Assembly: GCF_024741235.1 (NCBI RefSeq) | Contig: NZ_JANSKA010000002.1 | Location: forward strand, 248,001-312,000 | Length of the DNA stretch: 64,000 nucleotides | DNA from: Tractidigestivibacter montrealensis | GTDB lineage: Bacteria > Actinomycetota > Coriobacteriia > Coriobacteriales > Atopobiaceae | Reading direction: 5' to 3' | Shown here: positions 44,098 to 53,490 of the stretch, in pieces | How the letters are laid out: every line of letters starts with the position of its first letter | Position numbering within the stretch: the first letter of the stretch is position 1 | Made by a program: the position numbers and the translations under genes | Notes under the pieces: model-generated | What the model was told of the DNA's origin: nothing | Databases searched by the model: none | The model's input: the letters and a program-made list of their open reading frames with translations, nothing else

Positions 44098-46662
44098 ATG
44101 TGCGACAGCACTCAGCAGAATGACTTCGAGGTGCCTGCCTACGACGCGCAGGCCATAGAGACCAAGTGGCAGAAGACCTGGGAAGACGAGGAGCTCTACA
44201 AGACCGACGAGGACCCCTCCAAGCCCAAGAAGTACGTCCTCGAGATGTTCCCGTATCCCTCGGGCGACCTCCACATGGGCCACGCGCGCAACTACACCAT
44301 CGGCGACGCCATGGCGCGCCAGGCCCGTATGCGCGGCTATGACGTGCTGCACCCCATGGGCTTCGACGCCTTTGGCCTCCCCGCCGAGAACGCGGCCATC
44401 AAGCACCACACGCAGGCCGCCAAGTGGACCTACCAGAACATCGCACAGGCCGTTAAGACCATGAAGCGCATGGGCTTCTCGTACGATTATGACCGCATGT
44501 TCAACACCTGCGACCCCGAGTACTACAAGTGGGGCCAGTGGATGTTCATCGAGATGTGGAAACGCGGCCTGGCGTACCGCGCCACCAGCCCCGTGAACTG
44601 GTGCCCCACCTGCAAGACTGTCCTCGCGAACGAGCAGGTCGTCGAGGGCCGCTGCTGGCGCTGCGGCTCCATCCCCGAGAAGCGCGAGCTCTCCCAGTGG
44701 TACCTCAAGATCACCGACTACGCCCAGGAGCTCCTCGACGACCTCGACAAGCTCACCGGCTGGCCCGAGAACGTCAAGGCCCAGCAGCGCAACTGGATCG
44801 GCCGCTCCGAGGGCGCCGAGATCGACTTCAAGCTGGCCGCCGAGGACGGCGTGACGCCCACCGACCGCACCATCTCGGTCTTCACCACGCGCGCCGACAC
44901 CATCTTTGGCGTCTCGTTCATGGTGCTCCCGCCCGAGAGCGACCTTGCCGCCGAGCTGGTCGCCGGCACCCAGTACGAGGCCGACTACCTGCGCCTCAAG
45001 GAGGCTACCGAGAAGGTCTCCTCGGTCGACCGCCAGGGTTCCGCGCGCGAGAAGCACGGCGTCTTCACCGGCCGCTACGTGATCAACCCCGTGACGGGCA
45101 AGCCCGCCCCGCTGTGGGTTGCCGACTATGTCCTTCTCGACTACGGCACCGGCGCCGTGATGGGTGTCCCCTGCGGCGACCAGCGCGACTTCGACTTCGC
45201 GCGCAAGTACGGCCTGCCCATCCCGCCTATCATCTGCCAGAAGGAAGACCCCCTCTACGACGAGCTCAAGGATGAGCGCGAGCTGCGCGTGACCAACGTC
45301 GACTGGGACCAGGCCATGGCGGCCGAGGGCTACCTCGTCCAGTCCGGCCAGTTCACAGGCATGAAGGGCGGCAAGCACTCCGAGGCCGTCGACGCCATCG
45401 TCGCCTGGCTCGAGGAGTACGGCTGCGGCCGCACCAAGGTCCAGTTCCGCCTGCGCGACTGGCTCATCAGCCGCCAGCGCTACTGGGGCAACCCCATTCC
45501 CATGGTCCACTGCGACTGCTGTGGTGACGTGCCCGTTCCCGAGGACCAGCTCCCGGTGCGCCTGCCCGACAACCTCGACCTCGGCGCTGGCGAGACGCTC
45601 GCCGAGTGCCCCGAGTTCTACGAGACCACCTGCCCCAAGTGCGGCAAGCCGGCCAAGCGCATCACCGACACCATGGACACCTTCACGTGCTCCAGCTGGT
45701 ACTACCTGCGCTACACCGACCCCCACAACGACAAGGCCCCCTTCTCCAAGGAGGCGGTGGACCGCTGGATGCCCGTCGACAACTACATCGGCGGCATCGA
45801 GCACGCCATCCTGCACCTGCTCTACTCGCGCTTCTGGACCAAGGTCCTGCGCGACATGGGCATGGTTGACGTGGACGAGCCCTTCACCAACCTGCTCTGC
45901 CAGGGCATGGTCAAGGACGAGCATGGTGACACCATGTCCAAGTCCAAGGGCAACGTGGTTCCGCCCTCGAGCGTCATTGACCCCTACGGCGCGGACACCA
46001 TGCGCCTTGCCATCCTCTTCGTGGCGCCGCCCGAGAAGGACTTCGACTGGGACCCCGAGGCCGTGGCCGGCGCCAACCGCTTCATCAAGCGCGCCTGGCG
46101 CGTGGTTTGGCTGCTGGCACACGGCGCCAAGAGGGGAGAGGTCGACCCCGCAACGCTCTCCGGCGCGGACGCAGAGCTCAACCGCGCCCTGCACGAGCTG
46201 GGCATCAAGTGCACGAACGACTTCGACCGCGGCCAGTTCAACACGGCCATCTCCGCCTCGATGGAGCTCGTGAACGCAGCCTCCAAGTACGTGAACGGCG
46301 TCCCCGAGGACAAGCGCGACGCCGCCCTCGCCTGGCGCGTTGCCCACGACATCGTGACCATGCTTGCCCCCATCTGCCCGCACTGGGCCGAGGAGCTCTT
46401 CCACGAGGCGCTTGGCCTTACCGGCTCCGTCTACAACGAGCCGTGGCCCAAGTTTGACGCCGAGCAGGCCAAGAGCGATATGATCGAGATTGCCGTCCAG
46501 ATCAAGGGCAAGGTCCGTGCCCGCATCCAGGTGGCTGCCGACGCCTCCAAGGAGGAGCTCGAGGCCGCGGCACGCGAGGCGGTTGCCGAGCAGATCGCCG
46601 GCAAGACCGTCAAGAAGGTCGTCGTGGTGCCCGGGCGCCTGGTGAACATCGTCGCCATCTAG
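44098..46662 (+). CDS. leuS: Leucyl-tRNA synthetase
   Basis: An 854-residue class I synthetase. The HIGH motif is in MFPYPSGDLHMGHARNY (HMGH at 59-62), followed by GFDAFGLPAENAAI; the editing domain contains TRADTIFGVSFMVL; the KMSKS loop reads DTMSKSKGN near 612-618. ATG 44098 is preferred because AAGGGG precedes it and the promoter lies close upstream. Unlike ileS, no T-box is visible in its short leader. Confidence 0.95.
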   Translation: MCDSTQQNDFEVPAYDAQAIETKWQKTWEDEELYKTDEDPSKPKKYVLEMFPYPSGDLHMGHARNYTIGDAMARQARMRGYDVLHPMGFDAFGLPAENAAIKHHTQAAKWTYQNIAQAVKTMKRMGFSYDYDRMFNTCDPEYYKWGQWMFIEMWKRGLAYRATSPVNWCPTCKTVLANEQVVEGRCWRCGSIPEKRELSQWYLKITDYAQELLDDLDKLTGWPENVKAQQRNWIGRSEGAEIDFKLAAEDGVTPTDRTISVFTTRADTIFGVSFMVLPPESDLAAELVAGTQYEADYLRLKEATEKVSSVDRQGSAREKHGVFTGRYVINPVTGKPAPLWVADYVLLDYGTGAVMGVPCGDQRDFDFARKYGLPIPPIICQKEDPLYDELKDERELRVTNVDWDQAMAAEGYLVQSGQFTGMKGGKHSEAVDAIVAWLEEYGCGRTKVQFRLRDWLISRQRYWGNPIPMVHCDCCGDVPVPEDQLPVRLPDNLDLGAGETLAECPEFYETTCPKCGKPAKRITDTMDTFTCSSWYYLRYTDPHNDKAPFSKEAVDRWMPVDNYIGGIEHAILHLLYSRFWTKVLRDMGMVDVDEPFTNLLCQGMVKDEHGDTMSKSKGNVVPPSSVIDPYGADTMRLAILFVAPPEKDFDWDPEAVAGANRFIKRAWRVVWLLAHGAKRGEVDPATLSGADAELNRALHELGIKCTNDFDRGQFNTAISASMELVNAASKYVNGVPEDKRDAALAWRVAHDIVTMLAPICPHWAEELFHEALGLTGSVYNEPWPKFDAEQAKSDMIEIAVQIKGKVRARIQVAADASKEELEAAAREAVAEQIAGKTVKKVVVVPGRLVNIVAI

Positions 46663-46701
46663 ACGAGAAGCGCTGTGCTGGCGTAGGCTGGCACGTGTCA
46701 C

Positions 46702-46737
46702 GGCGGGTCCGGCGCCAGGCGTCGGGCCCGCCTTTCT
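46702..46737 (+). terminator. Terminator after leuS
   Basis: A GC-rich stem of about 13 bp from GGCGGGTCC at 46702 to CCCGCC at 46732 is followed by TTTCT. Confidence 0.7.
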
Positions 46738-46763
46738 CGTACTCAGAGCATCGGAGCATGCGT

Positions 46764-47405
46764 ATGCGCGTAGACCTGCACATCATGCCGCTAGTGGGGA
46801 CTCCCGCAGACTGGGGCTCTCACCTGGGCATCGTTTGCCCGCGCTACCAGGAGAAGGCGTCGACGAAGGCGCCCGAGGCAACGCGGCTGGGGGAGTTTAC
46901 GGCGGGGCTCCTCTTGGCAAGCGTGCTTGGCGTGCGCCGAGACGAGCAGATCGCCATTGGGCCTGAGGGCAAGCCGGAGCTGGCAGCCGGCTCCTCCCAC
47001 ATTGGGCTTTCGCACGACGACGGTATGGCAGTGCTTGCCGTCGCCCCCGGCACGATTGGCGTAGACGTCGAAGAGGTCCCCGCCCAGTACGGCAGGCTCG
47101 AGCGCGACGCCCTCAGGGGGGTGCTCTCGGACGAGCAGATCTGTCGCGTGGAGGCGTCGCCGGACGTCCCTCTCGCCTTCGCGCTTGCGTGGACGCGCGT
47201 CGAGGCAACGCTCAAGGCAGACGGTCGCGGCTTTGCCTTCGACGTGCGCGGAGGCAGGCTCCCCGAGGGCTGGGAGACGGCGCACGTCCTGGTAGACGGC
47301 CACGTGGTCACCTGCGCTGCGCGAGAGGAGCCCGCCATCTGCGTCCACCGCCTCGGCATGCGCGAGGCCATGGCCCTTCTCGGCGCCGAGAAGGACGAGC
47401 GATAG
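46764..47405 (+). CDS. Sfp-type 4-phosphopantetheinyl transferase
   Basis: A 213-residue Sfp/AcpT-type enzyme that moves phosphopantetheine from CoA onto carrier-protein serines. Motifs are GLSHDDG (81-87), the Mg-binding GVDVEEV (99-105) and WTRVEATLKADG (143-154), where the usual WxxKEA has Val in place of Lys. This Lys to Val change could alter activity. GGAG lies 8 nt before ATG 46764. The next gene is an ACP, and a second unusual ACP lies 8 kb on; either could be its substrate. Confidence 0.85.
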   Translation: MRVDLHIMPLVGTPADWGSHLGIVCPRYQEKASTKAPEATRLGEFTAGLLLASVLGVRRDEQIAIGPEGKPELAAGSSHIGLSHDDGMAVLAVAPGTIGVDVEEVPAQYGRLERDALRGVLSDEQICRVEASPDVPLAFALAWTRVEATLKADGRGFAFDVRGGRLPEGWETAHVLVDGHVVTCAAREEPAICVHRLGMREAMALLGAEKDER

Positions 47406-47563
47406 CGGCAGGCCCAGCACCTCTCAGCGTTCCTTTGCACTCCTGCACAATGCGGCCCTGAAGCCATGCCCCCAATTTGAATCCCCTTACATTGTCCCGG
47501 GGCCCGTGCGACCGCAAACTGGACCATGTCAGAAGTAGTTCTATCGCCGCGAAAGGGGCAGAC

Positions 47564-47812
47564 ATGGACCAGGATCGTCAGGAAGTTTGGGACGCGCTCA
47601 CCACCCGTGCAAGCCAGCTCTTTGGGAAGGACCCCTCCGAGTTCACGGAGGACACCAAGTTCGCCGACCTCGGGATCAAGTCCGTGCAGGTCTCCCAGAT
47701 CACGACTTACCTCGAGGACGAGCTGGACATCGAGGTCCCGTACATGAAGTTCCGTCGCTGCGAGACCTTTGGCGGGGCCACGGACTTCGTCTGCGACCTT
47801 CTCGACCAGTAG
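47564..47812 (+). CDS. Acyl carrier protein of unknown pathway
   Basis: An 82-residue carrier protein with the phosphopantetheine serine at Ser40 in DLGIKSVQVSQI. It is distinct from the housekeeping AcpP (different motif and a Trp/Arg-rich third helix YMKFRRCETFGGATDF). AAAGGGG precedes ATG 47564. It is 10 nt upstream of a CocE-like hydrolase, so the two are almost certainly cotranscribed, which suggests an acyl-ACP substrate or product for that enzyme. Confidence 0.85.
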   Translation: MDQDRQEVWDALTTRASQLFGKDPSEFTEDTKFADLGIKSVQVSQITTYLEDELDIEVPYMKFRRCETFGGATDFVCDLLDQ

Positions 47813-47822
47813 GGGGCGCGCA

Positions 47823-49742
47823 ATGTTTCTTGAGCCTAGGATTCCCGAGGACTGGGTCCCCGTCACCGACAAGAAGCTCCATGACCTCATCCAGATGACG
47901 GGCGAGTGCGCGAGTTTCGACGAGGACGAGTGCCCCATCTACTGGGACCCCGACACCGAGGGCTACATCTTCCTCCACCGCGAGGCCTTTGGCGAGGACG
48001 AGGTCATGGCCGCGTACCGCGTGGCGCGCCAGCCCAACGACAACCAGGCCGAGGTCGACCTCTCCGCGAGCGACGACCCCATGGCCCGCATGGGCCAGGG
48101 CTTCTGCCCGCCCTTCAACCCCCACACCTACCAGGCCGCGGACGGCGTCGTGTGCATGCAGGACCAGGAAGCGGTCATGCGCGACGGCACCAAGATCTAC
48201 TGCGACATCTACAGGCCCGAGGGCGACGGCCGCTATCCCACGATCGTCTCCTGGTCCTGGTTTGGCAAGCGCCCGGGCGACGGCATGAGCGAGTGGCAGA
48301 TCATGGGCGTGCCCCCCGCGACGGTCTCCAAGTGCGCCAAGTTCGAGTCCCCTGACCCGCTCTACTGGTGCTACAAGGGCTATGCCGTGGCCAACGTGGA
48401 CGTGCGCGGTGCCGGCCACTCCGAGGGCTCGGTTCACATGTTCACGCACCAGGACCGCGAGGACGGCTATGACTTCGTGGAGTGGGTTGCCGCCCAGCCC
48501 TGGTCCAACGGTAAGGTCGGCATGTCGGGCAACTCCGGCGTGGCCATGCACCAGTGGGGCATCGCGGCCACCTGCCCGCCCCATCTGGCCTGCATTGCGC
48601 CCTGGGAGTGCACGACCGACCTCTACCGCGAGAGCTTCTTCGAGGGCGGCGTACCGGCCCTCTCGTTCAACAAGTTCATTGCCGCGCAGGTAACGGGCCC
48701 CAACGGTGTTGACGACCAGGTTGCCATGGCCAAGATGTACCCCGACATGAACGCCTACTGGAACGACAAGCGCGCAGACGTGCGCAAGGTCAAGATCCCC
48801 GTCTATCAGACCGCCGGCTGGTCGCACTTCCACCTGCCGGGCTCGTTCAACGCCTGGAGGCGCTGCCGCAGCCACCTCAAGTGGATGCGCGCGCACAGGG
48901 ACTTCGAGTGGCCTGACACCTACAACCCCGAGAACCTCGAGGACCTGCTGCGCTACTACGACCGCTACCTCAAGGGCATCCACAACGGCTGGGAGATGAC
49001 GCCGCGCGTCCGCCTGGACATCATGGACGGCTACGACGTGGACTACCAGGAGCAGCGCCCCGAGAAGGCCTGGCCTATCAAGCGCACCCAGTACAAGAAG
49101 CTCTACCTCGACGCGTCCGCGCCCAAGGACTGCGCGCCGCTCGACCACAAGTCCGCGTGCTTCTCGCTCTCGACCGAGCCGGTGTCCACGCAGACAAAGG
49201 CCAGCTACAACCCGGCGGACGAGGAGGTCGACTTTGACCTCACGCTTCCCGAGGACGTCGAGATCACGGGCTACATGAACCTGCACCTCTTTGTCTCGTG
49301 CGACGGCTTTGATGACATGGACCTCTTCGTGAACATCCAGAAGGCCGACGCCGAGGGCAACTGGGTGCCCTGGCTCACGCTCGACGAGCCGCACCCGGGT
49401 GCGTGGGGCAAGTGCCGCGTGTCTCGCGCGACGGTCGATACCGCCCTCACCAAGGCGCACACCCCGGTCTACACGATGACCGACACCAACAAGCTCGCGG
49501 AGGGCGAGGTCCGCGCCGTCGACATTGCGATCGTGCCCACCGCCCGCGTCTACCACAAGGGCGAGCGCTTCCGCGTGCAGGTCTCCGGCCGCTACATCCG
49601 CGACGGGTGGTTCGAGCCGCTCTCCTGGGACACCGACAACCAGGGCACCCACAATATCCACACCGGTGGCGAGTGGGAGTCCTGGATCGAGGTCCCCGTG
49701 GTGCCGCCGAGGTACCAGGCGGGCGAGTACATCCACCGCTAG
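47823..49742 (+). CDS. CocE/NonD-family (alpha/beta) hydrolase
   Basis: A 639-residue member of the CocE/X-Pro dipeptidyl-peptidase family. A lineage-specific N-terminal region of about 120 residues precedes the hydrolase core VMRDGTKIYCDIYRPEGDGRYPTIV. The nucleophile candidate is Ser238 in GMSGNSGVAMHQW, where the family's GxSYxG has Gly in place of Tyr. NVDVRGAGHSEG and a C-terminal jelly-roll domain (EVRAVDIAIVPTARVYHKGERFRVQVSG) follow. There is no signal peptide, so it is cytosolic. The tight link to an ACP makes ester, amide or thioester acyl transfer or hydrolysis plausible; the substrate is unknown. Confidence 0.8.
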   Translation: MFLEPRIPEDWVPVTDKKLHDLIQMTGECASFDEDECPIYWDPDTEGYIFLHREAFGEDEVMAAYRVARQPNDNQAEVDLSASDDPMARMGQGFCPPFNPHTYQAADGVVCMQDQEAVMRDGTKIYCDIYRPEGDGRYPTIVSWSWFGKRPGDGMSEWQIMGVPPATVSKCAKFESPDPLYWCYKGYAVANVDVRGAGHSEGSVHMFTHQDREDGYDFVEWVAAQPWSNGKVGMSGNSGVAMHQWGIAATCPPHLACIAPWECTTDLYRESFFEGGVPALSFNKFIAAQVTGPNGVDDQVAMAKMYPDMNAYWNDKRADVRKVKIPVYQTAGWSHFHLPGSFNAWRRCRSHLKWMRAHRDFEWPDTYNPENLEDLLRYYDRYLKGIHNGWEMTPRVRLDIMDGYDVDYQEQRPEKAWPIKRTQYKKLYLDASAPKDCAPLDHKSACFSLSTEPVSTQTKASYNPADEEVDFDLTLPEDVEITGYMNLHLFVSCDGFDDMDLFVNIQKADAEGNWVPWLTLDEPHPGAWGKCRVSRATVDTALTKAHTPVYTMTDTNKLAEGEVRAVDIAIVPTARVYHKGERFRVQVSGRYIRDGWFEPLSWDTDNQGTHNIHTGGEWESWIEVPVVPPRYQAGEYIHR

Positions 49743-49769
49743 TTTCCACGCATAGCGTTGCCTCTCGAG

Positions 49770-49804
49770 GGGCCCTCTGGCATAACGCCGGAGGGCCCTT
49801 TTCT
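49770..49804 (+). terminator. Terminator after the CocE-like gene
   Basis: A 12-bp stem GGGCCCTCTGGC / GCCGGAGGGCCC (one G-T pair) with a 5-nt loop and TTTTCT. Its core recurs at 21465 and 63616. Confidence 0.88.
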
Positions 49805-50003
49805 GTTGCAATGCTGCAGTGCCGTGGACGCACGCCAAAGAACCGTGCGTTTGCACAACCATCATCCAAACCCCGGATTCAGTTTCGTCTCGCCAGACGA
49901 ATACCGCGAGAGTCGCGCAACCTACCATCAGGGAGGCGTGCGCGGGACCGGATGGCCTGGTGCCGCACGTCAAGCATCCCACATCCCAGGAGAGGGGTCC
50001 TTC

Positions 50004-50981
50004 ATGGCAAAGTTCAAGGTTATGGCCGTTTGCGCAGGCAGGAAGGGTGGCAACGGCGAGGCTCTCGCAAAGGAGGCGCTGTGCGCCGTCGAGGAGGCGG
50101 GTGGCGAGGTCGAGCTGCTCAACCTCTTCGACTACAACATCCTGCCGTGCACCGGCTGCGAGGGCTGCACCATGCAGATGGGCAAGATGGCCGCCGGTCT
50201 TCAGGATGAGTACCACGGCTGCGTCCTCAAGGACAAGGACGATACTGACGCGATCATCACCGAGATGCACACGTGCCAGGGCATCATCTTCGTGGTCCCC
50301 ACCTACGACCTCACGCCGAGCTCGCTCTACACCCGCCTGGCCCAGCGCTTCCTTGCCTACGAGCTCTCGTTCCTGCTCGCCATCGGTGCCGTCAAGGAGA
50401 ACCCGCACACTGTGGCGGGGCTCATCTCGGTGGGCGGCTCCATGCACGACTGGCAGTCGCTGGCGCTCGAGAGCCTGCAGGCGACCATGTTCACCCAGTC
50501 GCTCCAGGTGGTTGACCGCTACATGGCCACACGCGACGGCCGCCCCGGCAACACCTTCGTCTACGCTGACCAGCTGCCCCGCGCTCGCAAGATGGGCGAG
50601 AACATCGTGAAGGCCATCAACACCCCCGTCGAGGAGCGCGGCTGGCTCGGCGACCCCAACGACGGCGTGTGCCCCAACTGCCACTCCAGCCTCGTCTATC
50701 CTGGCGACAAGCACTGGGACGGCATCGAGTTCCCTTGGGAGTGCGCCGTGTGCGGTGCCGGTGGAACGCTGGGCACCAACCCCGAGACCGGTCGTCCCAT
50801 GCTCGTGATCGATCCCGAGAACGGCCTCATCCGCGACCGCAACAACGACAAGGCCCGCGCCGAGCACCTGAACGAGATCAACAAGACCCGCGATCAGTTC
50901 TTTGCTCAGCAGGACCAGATCAAGGACCAGATGAAGAAGTACCGTGACATGAAGTTCCCGACCCTGGAGATCAAGAGGTAG
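50004..50981 (+). CDS. FMN-dependent oxidoreductase with rubredoxin-like tail
   Basis: A 325-residue flavodoxin-fold NADPH-dependent FMN reductase. The N-terminal MAVCAGRKGGNGEAL is the FMN phosphate loop. CTGCEGC (Cys49, 52, 55) resembles the cluster motif of iron-sulfur flavoproteins. The C-terminal third has a rubredoxin-like pair CPNC (223, 226) and CAVC (247, 250). Together these suggest electron transfer through FMN and metal centres in an anaerobe. ATG 50004 follows GAGAGGGG. It is transcribed after a terminator, so it has its own promoter. Confidence 0.8.
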   Translation: MAKFKVMAVCAGRKGGNGEALAKEALCAVEEAGGEVELLNLFDYNILPCTGCEGCTMQMGKMAAGLQDEYHGCVLKDKDDTDAIITEMHTCQGIIFVVPTYDLTPSSLYTRLAQRFLAYELSFLLAIGAVKENPHTVAGLISVGGSMHDWQSLALESLQATMFTQSLQVVDRYMATRDGRPGNTFVYADQLPRARKMGENIVKAINTPVEERGWLGDPNDGVCPNCHSSLVYPGDKHWDGIEFPWECAVCGAGGTLGTNPETGRPMLVIDPENGLIRDRNNDKARAEHLNEINKTRDQFFAQQDQIKDQMKKYRDMKFPTLEIKR

Positions 50982-51005
50982 CCCCTCCATCAGCGTTCAG
51001 CCATT

Positions 51006-51052
51006 CCGCCCGACCGCGAGTAATTCCCACGGTCGGGCGGTATTGTTTTTTT
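51006..51052. terminator. Terminator between FMN reductase and PucR-type regulator
   Basis: A perfect 11-bp stem CCGCCCGACCG / CGGTCGGGCGG with a 13-nt loop is followed by TATTGTTTTTTT on the plus strand. It separates two convergent genes. Confidence 0.88.
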
Positions 51053-51105
51053 GCCCGCAAGACGGACGACCTGGATGTGGGCGCTCTGCCGAGCGGCCAC
51101 GCTCC

Positions 51106-52719
51106 CTAGTCCTCCTCGGCCCTGAAGTCCTTCCTCGAGATGTTCAGACGAGACTTGAAGAGGTCGAGGTAGAACAGGACGCGGTACGAGAGCTGCAGCA
51201 TGAACTGGTCCTCGCCGGACGAGAGGTCGCATCCCAGGATCTCGCGGATGCGACCCAGCCGGTAGAGCAGCGTGTTCTTGTGCAGGCTCAGCATCCTTGC
51301 CGAGCGCTGGGTGTTGCAGGCGTTCTGCAGGTAGATGAAGAGGGTGTCCATGAGCTCGGTGCCGTGCTCGCGGTCGTAGCGGGCCAGGCGCATGAGCGAG
51401 GGGTGCACAAAGTTCAGCAGGTTGTACTGCTTGTTGGTGAGGTCGAGCATCTGGACGTAGGCATAGTCGCAGTAGTGGTAGACCTGCCCGTCCTCGAGGA
51501 AGACCGAGACGAGGCGCCCGGCCGAGATGGCGGCGCGAGCCTGCTCGTAGTGGCTCTGGATGTGCGTGAGGTCCTCGAAGGCGTTGCTCACGCCCACCGA
51601 GAGGTCGTTCACGTCGGCGACCTTGCGGAGGAGCTCCTCGGTGTAGTCCCCGAGGCCGGTGCCCTTCTCGCGGGAGAAGAGCACCACGAGGGCCCGCTCG
51701 TACGTGGCGTAGATGCTGTTCGTGAGGCAGCCCGTGAGCTGCATGGCAATGGAGTCCAGGTCGTGCGGGGCGACGTCTGCGTGGTTGGGGTCGAAGACTG
51801 CCAGGTAGAGCTCGGGCAGGGGCCTGAAGTCGAGCACGCTCAAGCGACGCGCGGTCACGGCGTGGCTGGGCTGCTCGTCGTTGAGGAGGCTCGTCAGGAA
51901 GTAGGAGTCCATCTGCCCGCGGCTTGCTACGTAGAGGTTGGTCTTTTGCATCTCCTGGGCAACGAAGCGCCCCAGGCGTGCCATGCACTCCACGTCCACC
52001 TCGCCGAAGGGATGGTCGCGCTCGATCATCATGGTGTGCGCGATGGTCACCCCGTGCACCACCGAGGGCGTGACCATGGTGTTTGCCCCGAGGACCTCGT
52101 TGTACACCACGATGGGGGTCGAGGACTGGGCGCATCGCTCGCTGATTCGCTCGTGCTCGATGAAGGCGACGCCGTCCTCGAGGATCGACTCGTAGTGAAA
52201 CTCCTGCTCAAGCACCCTGTCAATGGGGTTTTGTGGGTTGAGCCTGCCCTCCACGTGGCGGGCTACGTAGTGGTAGGCGCTGTCCACGACTACGATGGGG
52301 TTGCCCAGCGCGCGCGACGCCTCCTCGATGAGGTACTGGAGGCCGTTGTTGGTAAAGTGAGCGGTGAGCATTCGGCGAACGATGTCCGTCACCTGGATGT
52401 CCTCGAGAAAGAACCCCTGGAGGTCGTTGTAGCAGGAGAAGGGGTTGAACTCCAGGCGAAGGAGGATCACGTTGCACGAGGCGCTCTCGAGGAGGCCCTT
52501 GGGAACCTCCTGGCACCCAAAGAGGACAAGGTTGAAGATCTCCTCGACCGGCGCCTCGGGGAGGTGGACGTCATCCGAGAAGTAGAGGACGTTCGAGTGT
52601 ATGCACCTCGTCGTGGCCGTGAGGAAGCAGATGTTGTCGATGTTGACCTCTGGGTCGCGGAGCTTCCTCAGGGCAACGGACCCTTCGGGCAGGCGCTTGA
52701 GCAGCTCTTTGAGTTCCAT
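51106..52719 (-). CDS. PucR/CdaR-family transcriptional regulator
   Basis: A 537-residue regulator with an N-terminal sensory domain, a middle region with GGDEF-like/PucR features, and a C-terminal HTH_30 (LMDTLFIYLQNACNTQRSARMLSLHKNTLLYRLGRIREILG). The family senses small metabolites and controls nearby catabolic genes. It starts at ATG 52719 with GAGGGA upstream; a longer open extension to 53550 runs through the tetR gene and is rejected. It is divergent from the TetR gene and sits between the two ACP clusters, so either may be its target. Confidence 0.88.
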   Translation of the reverse strand: MELKELLKRLPEGSVALRKLRDPEVNIDNICFLTATTRCIHSNVLYFSDDVHLPEAPVEEIFNLVLFGCQEVPKGLLESASCNVILLRLEFNPFSCYNDLQGFFLEDIQVTDIVRRMLTAHFTNNGLQYLIEEASRALGNPIVVVDSAYHYVARHVEGRLNPQNPIDRVLEQEFHYESILEDGVAFIEHERISERCAQSSTPIVVYNEVLGANTMVTPSVVHGVTIAHTMMIERDHPFGEVDVECMARLGRFVAQEMQKTNLYVASRGQMDSYFLTSLLNDEQPSHAVTARRLSVLDFRPLPELYLAVFDPNHADVAPHDLDSIAMQLTGCLTNSIYATYERALVVLFSREKGTGLGDYTEELLRKVADVNDLSVGVSNAFEDLTHIQSHYEQARAAISAGRLVSVFLEDGQVYHYCDYAYVQMLDLTNKQYNLLNFVHPSLMRLARYDREHGTELMDTLFIYLQNACNTQRSARMLSLHKNTLLYRLGRIREILGCDLSSGEDQFMLQLSYRVLFYLDLFKSRLNISRKDFRAEED

Positions 52720-52820
52720 GGGTTGGTCCCTCTCGTCGTATGTGCAAACACACAAAATAATACGTGAATGTCGCACCGGCCGTTGGTCTCGCGCGCACGG
52801 GCTGCGTGTGCCCCATGGGC

Positions 52821-52826
52821 TATAGT
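52821..52826 (+). promoter_or_regulatory. Candidate -10 TATAGT for tetR
   Basis: TATAGT lies 44 nt before the TetR-type start in the divergent gap with the PucR gene. Confidence 0.4.
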
Positions 52827-52869
52827 TCAGCGTGTTGTCACTGGAGGCGGACGTGCGGGAGGTGCTCGC

Positions 52870-53490
52870 ATGAAGCGGGGCCCTGGAAGCGCGGCAAAGC
52901 GAGGCGTCGAGGAGAGGGTCGAGGAGGCGGTCTTCGGCCTCATGGAGACGACCGACATCCCCGACATCAAGGTGAGCGACGTCGTCTGCTTCGCTGGCGT
53001 GTCCCGCTCGACCTTCTACCGGCACTACGACAGCGTCGAGGACGTGGTGAAGCAGTTCGAGGCGGGGCTTCTCGACACCATGCGGACGATCAACAACACC
53101 GCGCTGGGCGTGCGGTTCGACAAGGCAGAGCTCAGACCCACGCATTCGATGGTCGCTCGCATGGAGGTGCTCCGCAAGAACCGCGACAAGATCGTGGCCC
53201 TCAACAGCGACCACGGCGACCCCGTCTTCCAGCACCGTGCGACCATGCTCATGCACGAGTACTTTCGCATCCGCCTGCAGGGCGTGGGCGGCTCGGAGCT
53301 CCATCGCGACCTGTACCTCTCGTTCGTGATCGCCGGCCACAACAACCTCATCCAGTACTGGCTCGAGAAGCGCCCGGAGATTCCGCCCACCGAGGTCGCC
53401 GCCATGCTCAACCGCATGTACTACTCGCCGCTGTTCATAGACGAGAAGACCGCGCTCGAGCTTCCCGAAGACCCGTTCGCCCGCCTGTAG
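52870..53490 (+). CDS. TetR/AcrR-family transcriptional regulator
   Basis: A 206-residue regulator with a recognisable N-terminal TetR helix-turn-helix (VSDVVCFAGVSRSTFYRHYDSVEDVV, about residues 36-61, here shown by its core SRSTFYRHY) and an all-helical ligand domain. GGGAGGTG precedes ATG 52870. It lies directly upstream of the thiolase cluster on the same strand, with a palindromic candidate operator between, so it probably regulates that cluster. Ligand unknown. Confidence 0.85.
   Translation: MKRGPGSAAKRGVEERVEEAVFGLMETTDIPDIKVSDVVCFAGVSRSTFYRHYDSVEDVVKQFEAGLLDTMRTINNTALGVRFDKAELRPTHSMVARMEVLRKNRDKIVALNSDHGDPVFQHRATMLMHEYFRIRLQGVGGSELHRDLYLSFVIAGHNNLIQYWLEKRPEIPPTEVAAMLNRMYYSPLFIDEKTALELPEDPFARL

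Noticed and set aside
47700-50990. A 1096-codon minus-strand frame opposite the ACP-CocE and FMN-reductase genes
   Set aside because: It spans several clear plus-strand genes and intergenic terminators, and its composition is that of a codon-bias shadow.
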